The position numbers were made by a program, and so were the translations under genes. From the NCBI RefSeq assembly GCF_000757385.1, contig NZ_JRHH01000005.1, positions 62,001 through 126,000 of the forward strand: DNA of 64,000 nt, in the 5' to 3' direction. Shown piece after piece: positions 10,081 through 18,550 of the stretch. This stretch comes from Flavobacterium aquatile LMG 4008 = ATCC 11947. GTDB taxonomy: Bacteria; Bacteroidota; Bacteroidia; Flavobacteriales; Flavobacteriaceae. Numbering within the stretch: position 1 is the stretch's first letter; each line of letters opens with the position of its first letter. The notes below the pieces were generated by a model. It saw only the letters and a list, made by a program, of their open reading frames with translations, was not told the DNA's origin and did no database searches.

Positions 10081-12894
10081 TTAAAAATTAATGTAAAAAT
10101 TCACGAAATAGGTTCTACCGTATCCGTAAAAATATTTAGGAGCAAATGCTGGAGTTCCGCTAGAAACATCTTGATTTACTTCTCTAAAGTTAGCATTTCT
10201 TGTTTGCTCGAATCCACCAGTTTTATAAATTACGTCAAAAACATTATTTACAGATGCAAAGAAACCAAATGTTTTACCATCAATTCTCCATGATTTTCCT
10301 CCTGTAAGGTTAACAAGTGTAAAATCGGCAAAACGTTCTTGTTTTAATAATTCTCTTGCTCTTTCGTCAGTAGCTTCAGGGAAAGGTAAGTTAATATTAT
10401 ATGGATCTTGTGGGTTTCTAAAGAAATTATCTGTTCTTAATAAAGCAGAAGAATCTAAATAATTATTTGCTAAGTAATTTGCATTAGCACCAATCCACCA
10501 AAATGCAGGATCTCTATATTCTAATCCTAACGAAGCAGCAGTTTGTGGTCCACCAGCTAAACGATATCCTTTTAGTTTTGCAGTACCAAAATCAGTAACA
10601 GGATTTGTATTAGTTGGGCTAGCTAAATTGTCATTATTTAGTGAAACAGTTGGATTGTTTTTATAAGTGTATTCTCCGTATGCTCCACTTGCAATCACTT
10701 TAATTGTAGAAGTAATTTGATATTCAATTCCTAATTCAGCACCAATGTTTTGTTTTTCAATATTTGTAACTGTCTCAGCAACGAAAGCATCACCACCATC
10801 ATTATCAACATCTTCAAAAATACCTTCACCGTAGAAAAATGAAGTTTCTGTAGCATTTTTAGTGTTAGCATAATAAGCTGTTAATCTCGATTTAAGTTTA
10901 GGTGTTCTTATAATGTAACTTGCATCCATACTAGTAATTTTTTCACCAGTAAGACCTTCGATTGAGTTGTTGTTTAGACGTGCGTTTGGATATACGTTTC
11001 TTAAAGTAGGAGCTTTAGTTATGTAAGCTGTATTGAAATTTAAAAATTGTCTTCCAGAAATTTTGTACGTTAATCCTCCTTTAAAACCAAAGTTTTCATA
11101 GATATATTTAGCACCTTTTCCAAATGAATTCGTTGGATATAAACCGTTTCTATACAAACCTTCTCTTTGGTATTGTGTTCTATTGAATGTTTGAGCTAAG
11201 TAAAAATCATATTTGTTATATGAAAATTTAAATTGAGTAAATGCATCAATGGTAGTAGCCAATAAATTGTAGTTGTAAGCAAATTTTTCTCCAACGCCAA
11301 CTTGTCTATTCGGATTATTTAAATCAGCTTGTTGCTCAGATCCAGACTGAAAATTATCAACATCATTATAATATTGACCACCTAATAGATCTAACATATT
11401 AGCGAAGTTGTTAGATTTTAATTTTCTAAAAGTTGCACCAGCATTCATTACAATATTGTCAGCAAGTTGCGAATTTAAAACAGAGTTAGCTGTCCAGATT
11501 TTATCATCTGTTCTGTCTTCATATAAAATGTAAGCACTATGACCATCAGATGTTTGATTGGCTTGGTAAAGTGTATTCCAATTGATTTGTCTGTTTGCTA
11601 AGAAGCTTTCTCTAGCTGCAATACCATTTGCAATATTTTCTGGAGAATTACCAATAAAATTAGTGTAGTCAACTAAGTCATACTGTGAAGTATAAAAGCT
11701 TGGTAAATTTCTGTAGTAAGTTGGGTCTGGATTATCAGCACCTTGATTGTCAATTCTACTATTTCCAATTTTACCAAATTGGTGGGTAATACTTGTGTTT
11801 AAATTCGTTTTATCAGATATTTTCCAAAAATGATTTAACATTAAAATTGGTTCTTCAACATCTTTATCTCTAGAATTTCTCTTTTTACCATCTTGCCAAC
11901 CCCAATATGAGTTGTATTTTACTCCTGCAAGTTTTGTAACCTCGTCAGTATTTGGAGAGCTTTTTCCTCTACTGTTTTCAGCATATATAGAGGTGAAGTT
12001 TAAAGAGTGTTTATCATTGATTTTTTTCTCAACAGAAGCAAAAAATGAATTAGCACTATAATCAGTTCCTTCAAAATAACCTTCTTGTGCCCATCTTCTT
12101 GAAGCTGAGATTACAAATGCCCATCCGTCTTTATCCATTCCAGAAGCATGTGTTCCCATTGTTCTCCAACTGTAGTTGGTATTTGTTCCAGAAAATGAAA
12201 CTCTTGAACCTGGTCTATAGATAGATGCTCTTGTGTTGATTTCTTGTGTTCCTAAAATTCCACCAAAAGTGTAATCTGATGGCGCAGAACCCATTGTGAA
12301 TTCTTGGTTTCTAGTGGCATCATTCAAACCACCCCAATTACTCCATTGTGGTCTTCCATCATATATTTTGTTCATCACTACTCCATTAATCATAGTGGTA
12401 GCATTTTCGTTGTCAAGACCTCTAATTCTAAAACGAGCTTGACCCCAATTAAAAGCTGCACTTTGTTGAAAGGCATCTCTTGAAGCTTGTAGTAATCCAG
12501 CGGTATTGTCTGAACCACTATTATCATCACCTAAATCATTTTCAGTGATAGTAATCAAACTTAATTGCTGCTCCTCTGTAATATCTTCTTCAAATACAAC
12601 AACTCCTAAATCTAGGATTTTTCCTTCTTCAACCTCAACCTTAATAAGTTGGTTTTTGTATCCAGAACTCTTGATTTGAAGTAATTGCTCTCCTGCAGGC
12701 ACATCTTTAAAAGTGAAACTACCCAAAGCGTCGGTAATTTGCGTTTGATTTGTGTTTTGGATTGAAGTAATCACATTTTGTAATGGCTTCTGTGTTTTCG
12801 AATCTACAACCTTACCAGTAAAACCAGTGCCTGATTGAGCAAAAACTACAGCCACATTCATTACAAATAAAATACTAATGACAAGTTTTTTCAT
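10081..12894 (-). CDS. TonB-dependent receptor with N-terminal carboxypeptidase-like domain
   Basis: 937 residues. Signal peptide (end near VFAQ), a carboxypeptidase-regulatory-like domain (about 20-110, GKVVDSKTQKPLQNV), a plug domain (about 130-235, with RFRIRGLD), then a long beta-barrel ending in aromatic YFVNFYINF. Energised by TonB-ExbBD, it would import a ligand across the outer membrane. First gene of a three-gene operon with two lipoproteins. There is no SusD homologue, so it is not a standard Sus locus. The promoter region is shared with a divergent secreted nuclease-fold gene and carries a palindromic operator-like sequence. Confidence 0.93.
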   Translation of the reverse strand: MKKLVISILFVMNVAVVFAQSGTGFTGKVVDSKTQKPLQNVITSIQNTNQTQITDALGSFTFKDVPAGEQLLQIKSSGYKNQLIKVEVEEGKILDLGVVVFEEDITEEQQLSLITITENDLGDDNSGSDNTAGLLQASRDAFQQSAAFNWGQARFRIRGLDNENATTMINGVVMNKIYDGRPQWSNWGGLNDATRNQEFTMGSAPSDYTFGGILGTQEINTRASIYRPGSRVSFSGTNTNYSWRTMGTHASGMDKDGWAFVISASRRWAQEGYFEGTDYSANSFFASVEKKINDKHSLNFTSIYAENSRGKSSPNTDEVTKLAGVKYNSYWGWQDGKKRNSRDKDVEEPILMLNHFWKISDKTNLNTSITHQFGKIGNSRIDNQGADNPDPTYYRNLPSFYTSQYDLVDYTNFIGNSPENIANGIAARESFLANRQINWNTLYQANQTSDGHSAYILYEDRTDDKIWTANSVLNSQLADNIVMNAGATFRKLKSNNFANMLDLLGGQYYNDVDNFQSGSEQQADLNNPNRQVGVGEKFAYNYNLLATTIDAFTQFKFSYNKYDFYLAQTFNRTQYQREGLYRNGLYPTNSFGKGAKYIYENFGFKGGLTYKISGRQFLNFNTAYITKAPTLRNVYPNARLNNNSIEGLTGEKITSMDASYIIRTPKLKSRLTAYYANTKNATETSFFYGEGIFEDVDNDGGDAFVAETVTNIEKQNIGAELGIEYQITSTIKVIASGAYGEYTYKNNPTVSLNNDNLASPTNTNPVTDFGTAKLKGYRLAGGPQTAASLGLEYRDPAFWWIGANANYLANNYLDSSALLRTDNFFRNPQDPYNINLPFPEATDERARELLKQERFADFTLVNLTGGKSWRIDGKTFGFFASVNNVFDVIYKTGGFEQTRNANFREVNQDVSSGTPAFAPKYFYGYGRTYFVNFYINF

Positions 12895-12926
12895 AAAAAA
12901 AATTAACGTTATTTTATACTTTTATT

Positions 12927-12942
12927 AAGAAAACGATTTCTT
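12927..12942 (-). promoter_or_regulatory. Operator-like palindrome in the 5' leader of the TonB receptor operon
   Basis: On the minus strand it reads AAGAAATCGTTTTCTT, an inverted repeat centred on CG, starting a few bases after the predicted transcription start. GAAATCGTTTTCTTAA matches 15 of 16 bases of the sequence at the same place in front of gdhA (50276-50291). The CG-centred shape resembles LacI/PurR-family operators; the regulator is not identified. Confidence 0.55.
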
Positions 12943-12950
12943 AACGGCGT

Positions 12951-12958
12951 CAAAGGTA
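12951..12958 (-). promoter_or_regulatory. -7 promoter element of the TonB receptor operon
   Basis: Minus-strand TACCTTTG, an exact match to the Bacteroidota TAnnTTTG box, 56 bp before the receptor start codon. Confidence 0.7.
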
Positions 12959-12978
12959 CATAATTTCAGAATATTAAT

Positions 12979-12986
12979 TACTTTTG
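12979..12986 (+). promoter_or_regulatory. -7 promoter element of the exonuclease/phosphatase gene
   Basis: TACTTTTG matches TAnnTTTG exactly, 44 bp before the start at 13031. Only 20 bp separate it from the divergent receptor promoter, so the two promoters overlap. Confidence 0.65.
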
Positions 12987-13030
12987 GCTCGAAGTTTGTA
13001 AAAACTTGACATTAAATTAATATCCCTTTT

Positions 13031-14140
13031 ATGAAAATTAAAAAAATTATTGCCCTTTTTGTTGTTTTATTCGCAACTTTATCAGCAAATGCGCAGGCTA
13101 AAAAGTATAATGTGCATACAGTTGCATTTTATAATCTAGAAAACTTCTACGACACAATTAATGATCCAGCAACTAGAGATGACGAGTGGGTTTATTCCAG
13201 AGATTATTATTTAAAAAAGCAAAATAATATTGCTAAAGTCATATCTCAATTAGGAACAAAAGAAAACCCCAATTCGCCTACTATTATTGGTTTGGCTGAA
13301 GTAGAAAACAGAAGAGTCCTTGAAGATTTAGTAAAGAATCCATTATTAATAAACAAAGATTACGGAATTATACATTTTGATTCTCCAGATAGAAGAGGAA
13401 TTGATTGTGCTTTTTTATATCAAAAGAAACACTTCAAAATAATTAGTTTTACTAATGTACCTTTATATATATATGAGAATGACACAAAAAGTTCAAGTAA
13501 TAAAAAAGAGAAAAAAGAAAAGAAAGAAGCTGAGGAGGAAGTTGATGATAGAGTAGACGAATCTGATGTTACAAGAAGAATTTATACTCGTGACCAAATA
13601 TTAATGACAGGTTTTTTAGATGGTGAGGAAGTAAGTTTTATTGTAAACCATTGGCCGTCTAGACGTGGTGGTGAGAAAATAAGCAGTAAATTAAGAGAGC
13701 GCGCTGCTGGGTTAAATGTTAAAATTATAGATTCTTTACAAAAGATTAATCCTGATGCCAAAGTGATATCTATGGGCGATTTAAATGACGGACCATTTAA
13801 TAATAGTCTTAAAAAGATACTAAATGCGAAAGGTGAAAAGAAAGATGTTCAGCCTTTAGGAATTTACAATCCTTCTGAGCAAATGGCAAAAAAAGGAAAT
13901 TCAACCTTATTTTACAGAGATGCTGGAGATATTTTTGATCAAATTATCATGACTGAACCACTCATAAGAGAAAATACTGTTGGTTATAAATATTGGAAAG
14001 CAGGAGTTTTTAATCTGCCTTTTATGGTACAGACAACAGGTCAATATAAAGGTTATCCGTTACGGAATAACTATTCTATATCTCCAGGTTATAGCGATCA
14101 CTTCCCGGTTTACATATATCTCATAAAGGAGAAAAAATAA
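13031..14140 (+). CDS. Secreted endonuclease/exonuclease/phosphatase family protein
   Basis: 369 residues with a signal peptide (end near ANAQ). Family motifs in order: YNLENFYD (about 34-41), the metal-binding Glu of GLAEVENR (about 87-94), NHWPSRRGG (about 206-214), GDLNDGPFN, and the catalytic SDHFP near the C-terminus. All key metal and catalytic positions appear present, so it should be active on phosphodiesters or phosphoesters outside the cytoplasm. A Lys/Glu-rich insertion (about 154-178) is unusual. Divergent from the TonB receptor operon with overlapping promoters, which suggests joint work, perhaps scavenging of extracellular DNA or nucleotides (inference). Confidence 0.88.
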   Translation: MKIKKIIALFVVLFATLSANAQAKKYNVHTVAFYNLENFYDTINDPATRDDEWVYSRDYYLKKQNNIAKVISQLGTKENPNSPTIIGLAEVENRRVLEDLVKNPLLINKDYGIIHFDSPDRRGIDCAFLYQKKHFKIISFTNVPLYIYENDTKSSSNKKEKKEKKEAEEEVDDRVDESDVTRRIYTRDQILMTGFLDGEEVSFIVNHWPSRRGGEKISSKLRERAAGLNVKIIDSLQKINPDAKVISMGDLNDGPFNNSLKKILNAKGEKKDVQPLGIYNPSEQMAKKGNSTLFYRDAGDIFDQIIMTEPLIRENTVGYKYWKAGVFNLPFMVQTTGQYKGYPLRNNYSISPGYSDHFPVYIYLIKEKK

Positions 14141-14146
14141 TAGTTT

Positions 14147-14174
14147 AAAGGTTAGTTCGCGCTAACCTTTTTTT
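14147..14174 (+). terminator. Terminator after the exonuclease/phosphatase gene
   Basis: Nine-bp stem AAAGGTTAG/CTAACCTTT (14147-14155 with 14162-14170), 6-nt loop, T-run; 6 bp after the stop codon. Confidence 0.9.
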
Positions 14175-14185
14175 ATGTTAAAAAA

Positions 14186-14225
14186 TCAAAAAATCTTTGT
14201 GCCGTAATGTCTTTGTGGCAAAAAA
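14186..14225 (+). repeat. Interspersed CTTTGTGG-type repeat
   Basis: Contains CTTTGTGCC and CTTTGTGGCAAAAA, the same wording as the sequence before the DUF58 gene (23790-23827) and related to those at 24698 and 39858. Part of a short interspersed family in gaps of this genome. Confidence 0.55.
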
Positions 14226-14228
14226 CTG

Positions 14229-14236
14229 TAACTTCG
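14229..14236 (+). promoter_or_regulatory. Probable -7 element of the dioxygenase gene
   Basis: TAACTTCG, one mismatch to TAnnTTTG, 16 bp before the ATG at 14253. Confidence 0.4.
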
Positions 14237-14252
14237 TAAAAACAAATTTCTC

Positions 14253-14807
14253 ATGGCAATTGCAAAACCGTTCAACCTAAATAAATGGATTGACGAAAAC
14301 CGTCATTTACTAAAACCACCAGTTGGAAATAAAAATATTTACATCGATTCCGATGATTATATCGTTATGATTGTTGCTGGTCCAAATGCCCGAAAAGACT
14401 ATCATTACAACGAAACAGAAGAACTATTTTACCAACTCGAAGGCGACATAAAAGTCATCATTCAAGAAAATGGCGAACGTAAAGAAATGACCATGACCAA
14501 AGGCGATATGTATTTGCATCCAGCCAAAACTCCACATTCTCCAGTACGTTCAGAAGGTTCAATCGGATTAGTAATAGAAAGAAAACGCGCAGGAAAAGGT
14601 TTCACCGATGGACTACTTTGGCATTGTGATAACTGTAATCATAAATTGCATGAAGTCTATTTTGAACTGCACGATATCGAGAAGGATTTTCTACCCCATT
14701 TCAAGCACTTCTACAATTCCAAAAAATTGAGAACCTGTGAAAACTGCGGCACAACCATGGAATCCGACCCAAGATTTATAGATAAAGACAAAGATTACGA
14801 GTCTTAA
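14253..14807 (+). CDS. nbaC: 3-hydroxyanthranilate 3,4-dioxygenase
   Basis: 184 residues, normal length for the bacterial enzyme, which opens the ring of 3-hydroxyanthranilate in the kynurenine route (tryptophan breakdown and quinolinate/NAD synthesis). The cupin Fe ligands His51, Glu57 and His95 are in place, as are the substrate-binding Arg47, Arg99 and Glu110. The second metal site is also intact: Cys125/Cys128 (CDNC) and Cys162/Cys165 (CENC). No other kynurenine pathway gene is in the window, so partners must be elsewhere. Very secure. Confidence 0.96.
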   Translation: MAIAKPFNLNKWIDENRHLLKPPVGNKNIYIDSDDYIVMIVAGPNARKDYHYNETEELFYQLEGDIKVIIQENGERKEMTMTKGDMYLHPAKTPHSPVRSEGSIGLVIERKRAGKGFTDGLLWHCDNCNHKLHEVYFELHDIEKDFLPHFKHFYNSKKLRTCENCGTTMESDPRFIDKDKDYES

Positions 14808-14881
14808 TTTCATCTAATTAATAACTTTTAAAAATAAAAATTATTAAGTAATTATTAAGAGATTTTTTATATTAAAAACAA

Positions 14882-14889
14882 TACTTTCG
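14882..14889 (+). promoter_or_regulatory. Probable -7 element upstream of the corA pair
   Basis: TACTTTCG, one mismatch to TAnnTTTG; the same variant precedes ileS. It would give a leader of about 100 nt before the first corA. Confidence 0.45.
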
Positions 14890-14906
14890 CAAAAAATTTA
14901 TCCATC

Positions 14907-14951
14907 ATGGACGATTATTATTCGAGGAAAAAAATTATTAAACAGGAATAA
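14907..14951 (+). other. Possible 14-codon leader reading frame before corA
   Basis: An ATG soon after the predicted start site opens a frame encoding MDDYYSRKKIIKQE, ending 42 bp before corA. It is followed by a short inverted repeat ATAACG...CGTTAT (about 14947-14975). It could be a leader peptide in the corA 5' region, but a frame this short may be chance. Confidence 0.25.
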
Positions 14952-14993
14952 CGTTCATGTAATTGTTGGCGTTATCCAAAATCTATTTGCAAT

Positions 14994-15920
14994 ATGATAA
15001 CGTTTTACAAAAACGAAAATGGTTTACTTAAAACCGATAAAAGAGAAGAAAATTGCTGGATAAACGTAGTTTGCCCAACTAACGAAGATAAAAAATTCTT
15101 ACTTAATGATCTTCAAATTCCCGAAGCTTTTTACAATGACATTGAAGATATTGACGAAAGACCACGTATTGAAATTGAAGACGGTTGGTATTTAATTATT
15201 CTCCGCATTCCTTTTAAAAGTGACGATGCCAAACTTCCGTTTAATACAGCTCCGATGGGATTGATTTTTAAAGATGAAGTTTTCGTGTCGTTAACATTTC
15301 ATAAAACAGATATTCTTTCTGATTTTGTTGTCTATTCACAACGTAAAAAAATTATAGTTGAAAATCATTTTGACTTAGTTTTGAAATTACTTTTGTCATC
15401 AAGCGTTTGGTTTTTAAAATATTTGAAGCAAATAAATCAACGAATAAAACATGCTGAAGATAACCTTGAAAAATCAATTAAAAATGAAGAATTGCAAGCA
15501 TTACTTCAAATAGAAAAATGTTTGGTTTTCTTTGTCACTTCTATAAAAGGTAATGATATTTTGTTTAGAAGATTAAAAAATCTTAAAGAGCATCGAGATA
15601 ATTTTAATGAAGATTTACTTGAGGATGTAGAAATTGAATTAAGACAAGCAGAAGAAACCACAAACATATACAGTAACATTTTAACTGGAATGATGGATGC
15701 TTACGCTTCGGTTATTTCTAACAATTTGAATGTTATTATGAAACGTTTGACTTCAATTTCAATTATATTAATGATTCCAACGTTGGTTGCTAGTTTCTAT
15801 GGAATGAATGTTCCAAACAATCTTGAAGAAAATCACTACGGATTTATAATTGTGATGATTATATCACTAATTATTTCAGTTTTTGGGGTTTTCTTATTTA
15901 AAAAGAAAAACTTGTTTTAA
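14994..15920 (+). CDS. corA: CorA family divalent cation (Mg2+/Co2+) transporter, first copy
   Basis: 308 residues. A long N-terminal cytoplasmic alpha/beta domain and stalk helix lead to two C-terminal membrane segments with the selectivity motif YGMN (269-272) after the first. This is the CorA architecture; the protein forms a pentameric channel for Mg2+ in the inner membrane. A second, divergent CorA follows after 10 bp, so they are co-transcribed. The long 5' leader may carry regulation. Confidence 0.92.
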   Translation: MITFYKNENGLLKTDKREENCWINVVCPTNEDKKFLLNDLQIPEAFYNDIEDIDERPRIEIEDGWYLIILRIPFKSDDAKLPFNTAPMGLIFKDEVFVSLTFHKTDILSDFVVYSQRKKIIVENHFDLVLKLLLSSSVWFLKYLKQINQRIKHAEDNLEKSIKNEELQALLQIEKCLVFFVTSIKGNDILFRRLKNLKEHRDNFNEDLLEDVEIELRQAEETTNIYSNILTGMMDAYASVISNNLNVIMKRLTSISIILMIPTLVASFYGMNVPNNLEENHYGFIIVMIISLIISVFGVFLFKKKNLF

Positions 15921-15930
15921 AATTTTATTT

Positions 15931-16824
15931 ATGATTAAAAGTATTCATAAACTCAACTTTGAAAATTTCAATTGGCTTGATGTTAAAAGTCCAAGTGAAG
16001 CACAATTTTCTGAAATTGCAAAAGAATTTAACCTAGAAATATATGCTGTAAAAGATAGCTTAGAACCTGGGCATTTGCCAAAAATTGAAAAAATAAAAGA
16101 CTTCAATTTCGTTATTTTAAGAGCTTACACCGCCAAAGAAACAGACAACATCTCTACAGTTGAAGAATTATCTAATAAGGTTGCTTTTTTTTACAATGAT
16201 AATCAACTCATTACAATTCACAGAACACCTTTTCCTTTTTTAGAAAATCTTTCAAAATCGGATAGAAAATATGATTCTGTTTATGATTTACTCATAATTA
16301 TTTTCAAGCAAATAGTATTAACCTATTCTTCACCATCACAATGGCAAACAGATCAAATTGACGAAGTTGAAAAAACAATTTTCTTAAAATCGGATGCGAA
16401 AATTTCGCTTGAAGATTTATATTTTCAAAAAGCAGAAACTAGAATTAGTAAAAAATTATTAGTGCTTTCGCAAAATGTAATTAATCAAATTGTTGTTCCC
16501 GAGAAAAATCAAACGGCACTCCAAGACGTAAAAGACAATTTAGTGAAATTAATATTAGAGTATGATGAGTCATTAGAAAATGCCAATAACTTGATGAATA
16601 CTTATTTATCGGTAACGGCACAAAAAAACAATGACGTAATGAAATTACTTACGATATTCTCTGCATTTTTTCTTCCACTTACTTTTATTGCAGGAATATA
16701 TGGAATGAACTTCGATTTTATGCCTGAACTTCGATGGAAATATGGTTATTTATATGTAATTATTTTTATGATTATCCTATGTATAATTATATATTCATGG
16801 TTTAAAAGAAAAAGAATTCTTTAA
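15931..16824 (+). CDS. CorA family divalent cation transporter, second copy
   Basis: 297 residues from the ATG at 15931, chosen because it follows the first corA stop, whereas the longer frame would overlap that gene. Same plan as its neighbour: soluble domain, stalk, two C-terminal membrane segments and YGMN (257-260), but low overall similarity, so an old duplication or separate acquisition. The loop after GMN differs (acidic and longer). The two could form mixed pentamers or carry different ions; this cannot be told from sequence. Confidence 0.9.
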   Translation: MIKSIHKLNFENFNWLDVKSPSEAQFSEIAKEFNLEIYAVKDSLEPGHLPKIEKIKDFNFVILRAYTAKETDNISTVEELSNKVAFFYNDNQLITIHRTPFPFLENLSKSDRKYDSVYDLLIIIFKQIVLTYSSPSQWQTDQIDEVEKTIFLKSDAKISLEDLYFQKAETRISKKLLVLSQNVINQIVVPEKNQTALQDVKDNLVKLILEYDESLENANNLMNTYLSVTAQKNNDVMKLLTIFSAFFLPLTFIAGIYGMNFDFMPELRWKYGYLYVIIFMIILCIIIYSWFKRKRIL

Positions 16825-16839
16825 TTCAAATAATTAGAA

Positions 16840-16847
16840 TAAATTTG
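16840..16847 (+). promoter_or_regulatory. -7 promoter element of the aldehyde dehydrogenase gene
   Basis: TAAATTTG, exact TAnnTTTG match, 24 bp before the ATG at 16872. It rules out the TTG at 16845, which lies inside the box. Confidence 0.7.
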
Positions 16848-16871
16848 CAATGCAAACAAATAAACTTAAAA

Positions 16872-18425
16872 ATGTCAACAATATCGCAACAATTCGGAAT
16901 GACCGAAGCATTGGCTCAACTAGGCGTAAAAGCCATCAACGAAGGAACATCAACAGGACAAAACAACTTTTCTAACGGAGAAATTCTAGAAAGTTATTCA
17001 CCAGTTGACGGACAATTAATAGCATCAGTAAAAACGACAACACCAGCCGATTACGAAAAAGTAATGCAATCTGCAACCGAAGCTTTCAAAACGTTTAAAA
17101 TGATGCCTGCGCCACAACGTGGAGAAATCGTACGTCAGTTTGGAGAAAAATTACGCAAAAACAAAGAAGCTTTAGGAAAATTAGTTTCTTACGAAATGGG
17201 TAAATCGTTGCAAGAAGGTTATGGTGAGGTTCAAGAAATGATCGACATCTGCGACTTTGCAGTTGGATTATCTCGTCAATTACACGGATTAACAATGCAC
17301 TCAGAACGTCCTGGACACAGAATGTACGAGCAATATCATCCACTTGGAATTGTCGGAATCATATCTGCATTCAACTTTCCTGTAGCAGTTTGGGCTTGGA
17401 ATACAGCATTAGCATGGATTTCTGGAGACGTTTGCGTTTGGAAACCATCAGAAAAAACGCCACTTTGTGGAATCGCTTGTCAAAACATAATTGCCGAAGT
17501 TATCAAAGAAAATAACCTTCCAGAAGGAATTTCGTGCTTAATCAATGGTGATTATAAAATAGGAGAATTATTAACTTCAGATAAAAGAGTTCCATTAATT
17601 TCGGCTACTGGTTCAACAAGAATGGGTAAAATTGTGGCACAAACTGTTGCTGCTCGTTTAGGGAAATCATTATTAGAATTAGGAGGAAACAACGCAATCA
17701 TTGTAACTCCAGATGCTGATATTAAAATGACAGTAATCGGAGCAGTTTTTGGAGCTGTTGGAACGGCTGGTCAACGTTGTACTTCAACTCGTAGATTAAT
17801 TATCCACGAAAGTATTTATGATAAAGTAAAAGATGCCATCGTTTCGGCTTATGGTCAATTAAAAATCGGAAATCCATTAGATCAAAACAATCACGTTGGG
17901 CCACTTATCGATACGCATGCTGTTGAAATGTACAACAAAGCATTAGAAAAAGTAGTTGCCGAAGGAGGAAAAATCCTTGTTGAAGGCGGTGTTCTTTCAG
18001 GCGAAGGTTACGAAAGCGGTTGTTATGTAAAACCAGCCATTGCAGAAGCAGACAACTCATTCGAAATTGTTCAGCACGAAACTTTTGCACCAGTTTTATA
18101 TTTACTAAAATATTCAGGCGATGTTCATAGCGCAATCGAAGTTCAAAACGGTGTTGCTCAAGGTTTGTCATCGGCAATTATGACTAACAATTTGCGTGAA
18201 GCAGAAGCCTTTTTATCTGTTGCAGGTTCCGATTGTGGAATTGCAAACGTAAACATTGGAACTTCTGGAGCAGAAATTGGTGGTGCTTTTGGAGGAGAAA
18301 AAGAAACTGGTGGAGGAAGAGAATCAGGTTCTGACGCTTGGAAAATCTACATGAGAAGACAAACAAATACTATCAATTATACTACAAGTTTGCCATTGGC
18401 ACAAGGAATAAAATTTGATTTATAG
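16872..18425 (+). CDS. Aldehyde dehydrogenase, ALDH7/antiquitin type (likely L-piperidine-6-carboxylate / aminoadipate semialdehyde dehydrogenase)
   Basis: 517 residues from the ATG at 16872; the longer frame starts at TTG within the promoter. NAD-binding ALDH fold with the Glu-containing motif LELGGNNAIIV, catalytic Cys in GTAGQRCTSTRR and the substrate-side QHETFAPVLY. GTAGQRCT plus the FGGEKETGGGRESGSDAWK C-terminal motif is typical of ALDH7A1-like enzymes, which oxidise alpha-aminoadipic semialdehyde in lysine breakdown. Single-gene unit with its own promoter and terminator. The exact substrate is inferred from the subfamily. Confidence 0.88.
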   Translation: MSTISQQFGMTEALAQLGVKAINEGTSTGQNNFSNGEILESYSPVDGQLIASVKTTTPADYEKVMQSATEAFKTFKMMPAPQRGEIVRQFGEKLRKNKEALGKLVSYEMGKSLQEGYGEVQEMIDICDFAVGLSRQLHGLTMHSERPGHRMYEQYHPLGIVGIISAFNFPVAVWAWNTALAWISGDVCVWKPSEKTPLCGIACQNIIAEVIKENNLPEGISCLINGDYKIGELLTSDKRVPLISATGSTRMGKIVAQTVAARLGKSLLELGGNNAIIVTPDADIKMTVIGAVFGAVGTAGQRCTSTRRLIIHESIYDKVKDAIVSAYGQLKIGNPLDQNNHVGPLIDTHAVEMYNKALEKVVAEGGKILVEGGVLSGEGYESGCYVKPAIAEADNSFEIVQHETFAPVLYLLKYSGDVHSAIEVQNGVAQGLSSAIMTNNLREAEAFLSVAGSDCGIANVNIGTSGAEIGGAFGGEKETGGGRESGSDAWKIYMRRQTNTINYTTSLPLAQGIKFDL

Positions 18426-18466
18426 TTCGTTCTTTAAGAGAAAAGAATATAGAACACAGAAAATAG

Positions 18467-18503
18467 AAAAAGCGTCCTGAAAAACTTCGGGACGCTTTTT
18501 TAT
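18467..18503 (+). terminator. Terminator after the aldehyde dehydrogenase gene
   Basis: Stem AGCGTCC (18471-18477) with GGACGCT (18490-18496), preceded by A-run and followed by T-run. Confidence 0.88.
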
Positions 18504-18550
18504 TTGTTTAATTTTTCGAAATATTAATTCGTAAAATTCGTGTCAAAAAA

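Noticed and set aside
16845..16871. Upstream TTG start for the aldehyde dehydrogenase
   Set aside because: It lies within the -7 promoter box; the ATG at 16872 fits the family N-terminus.
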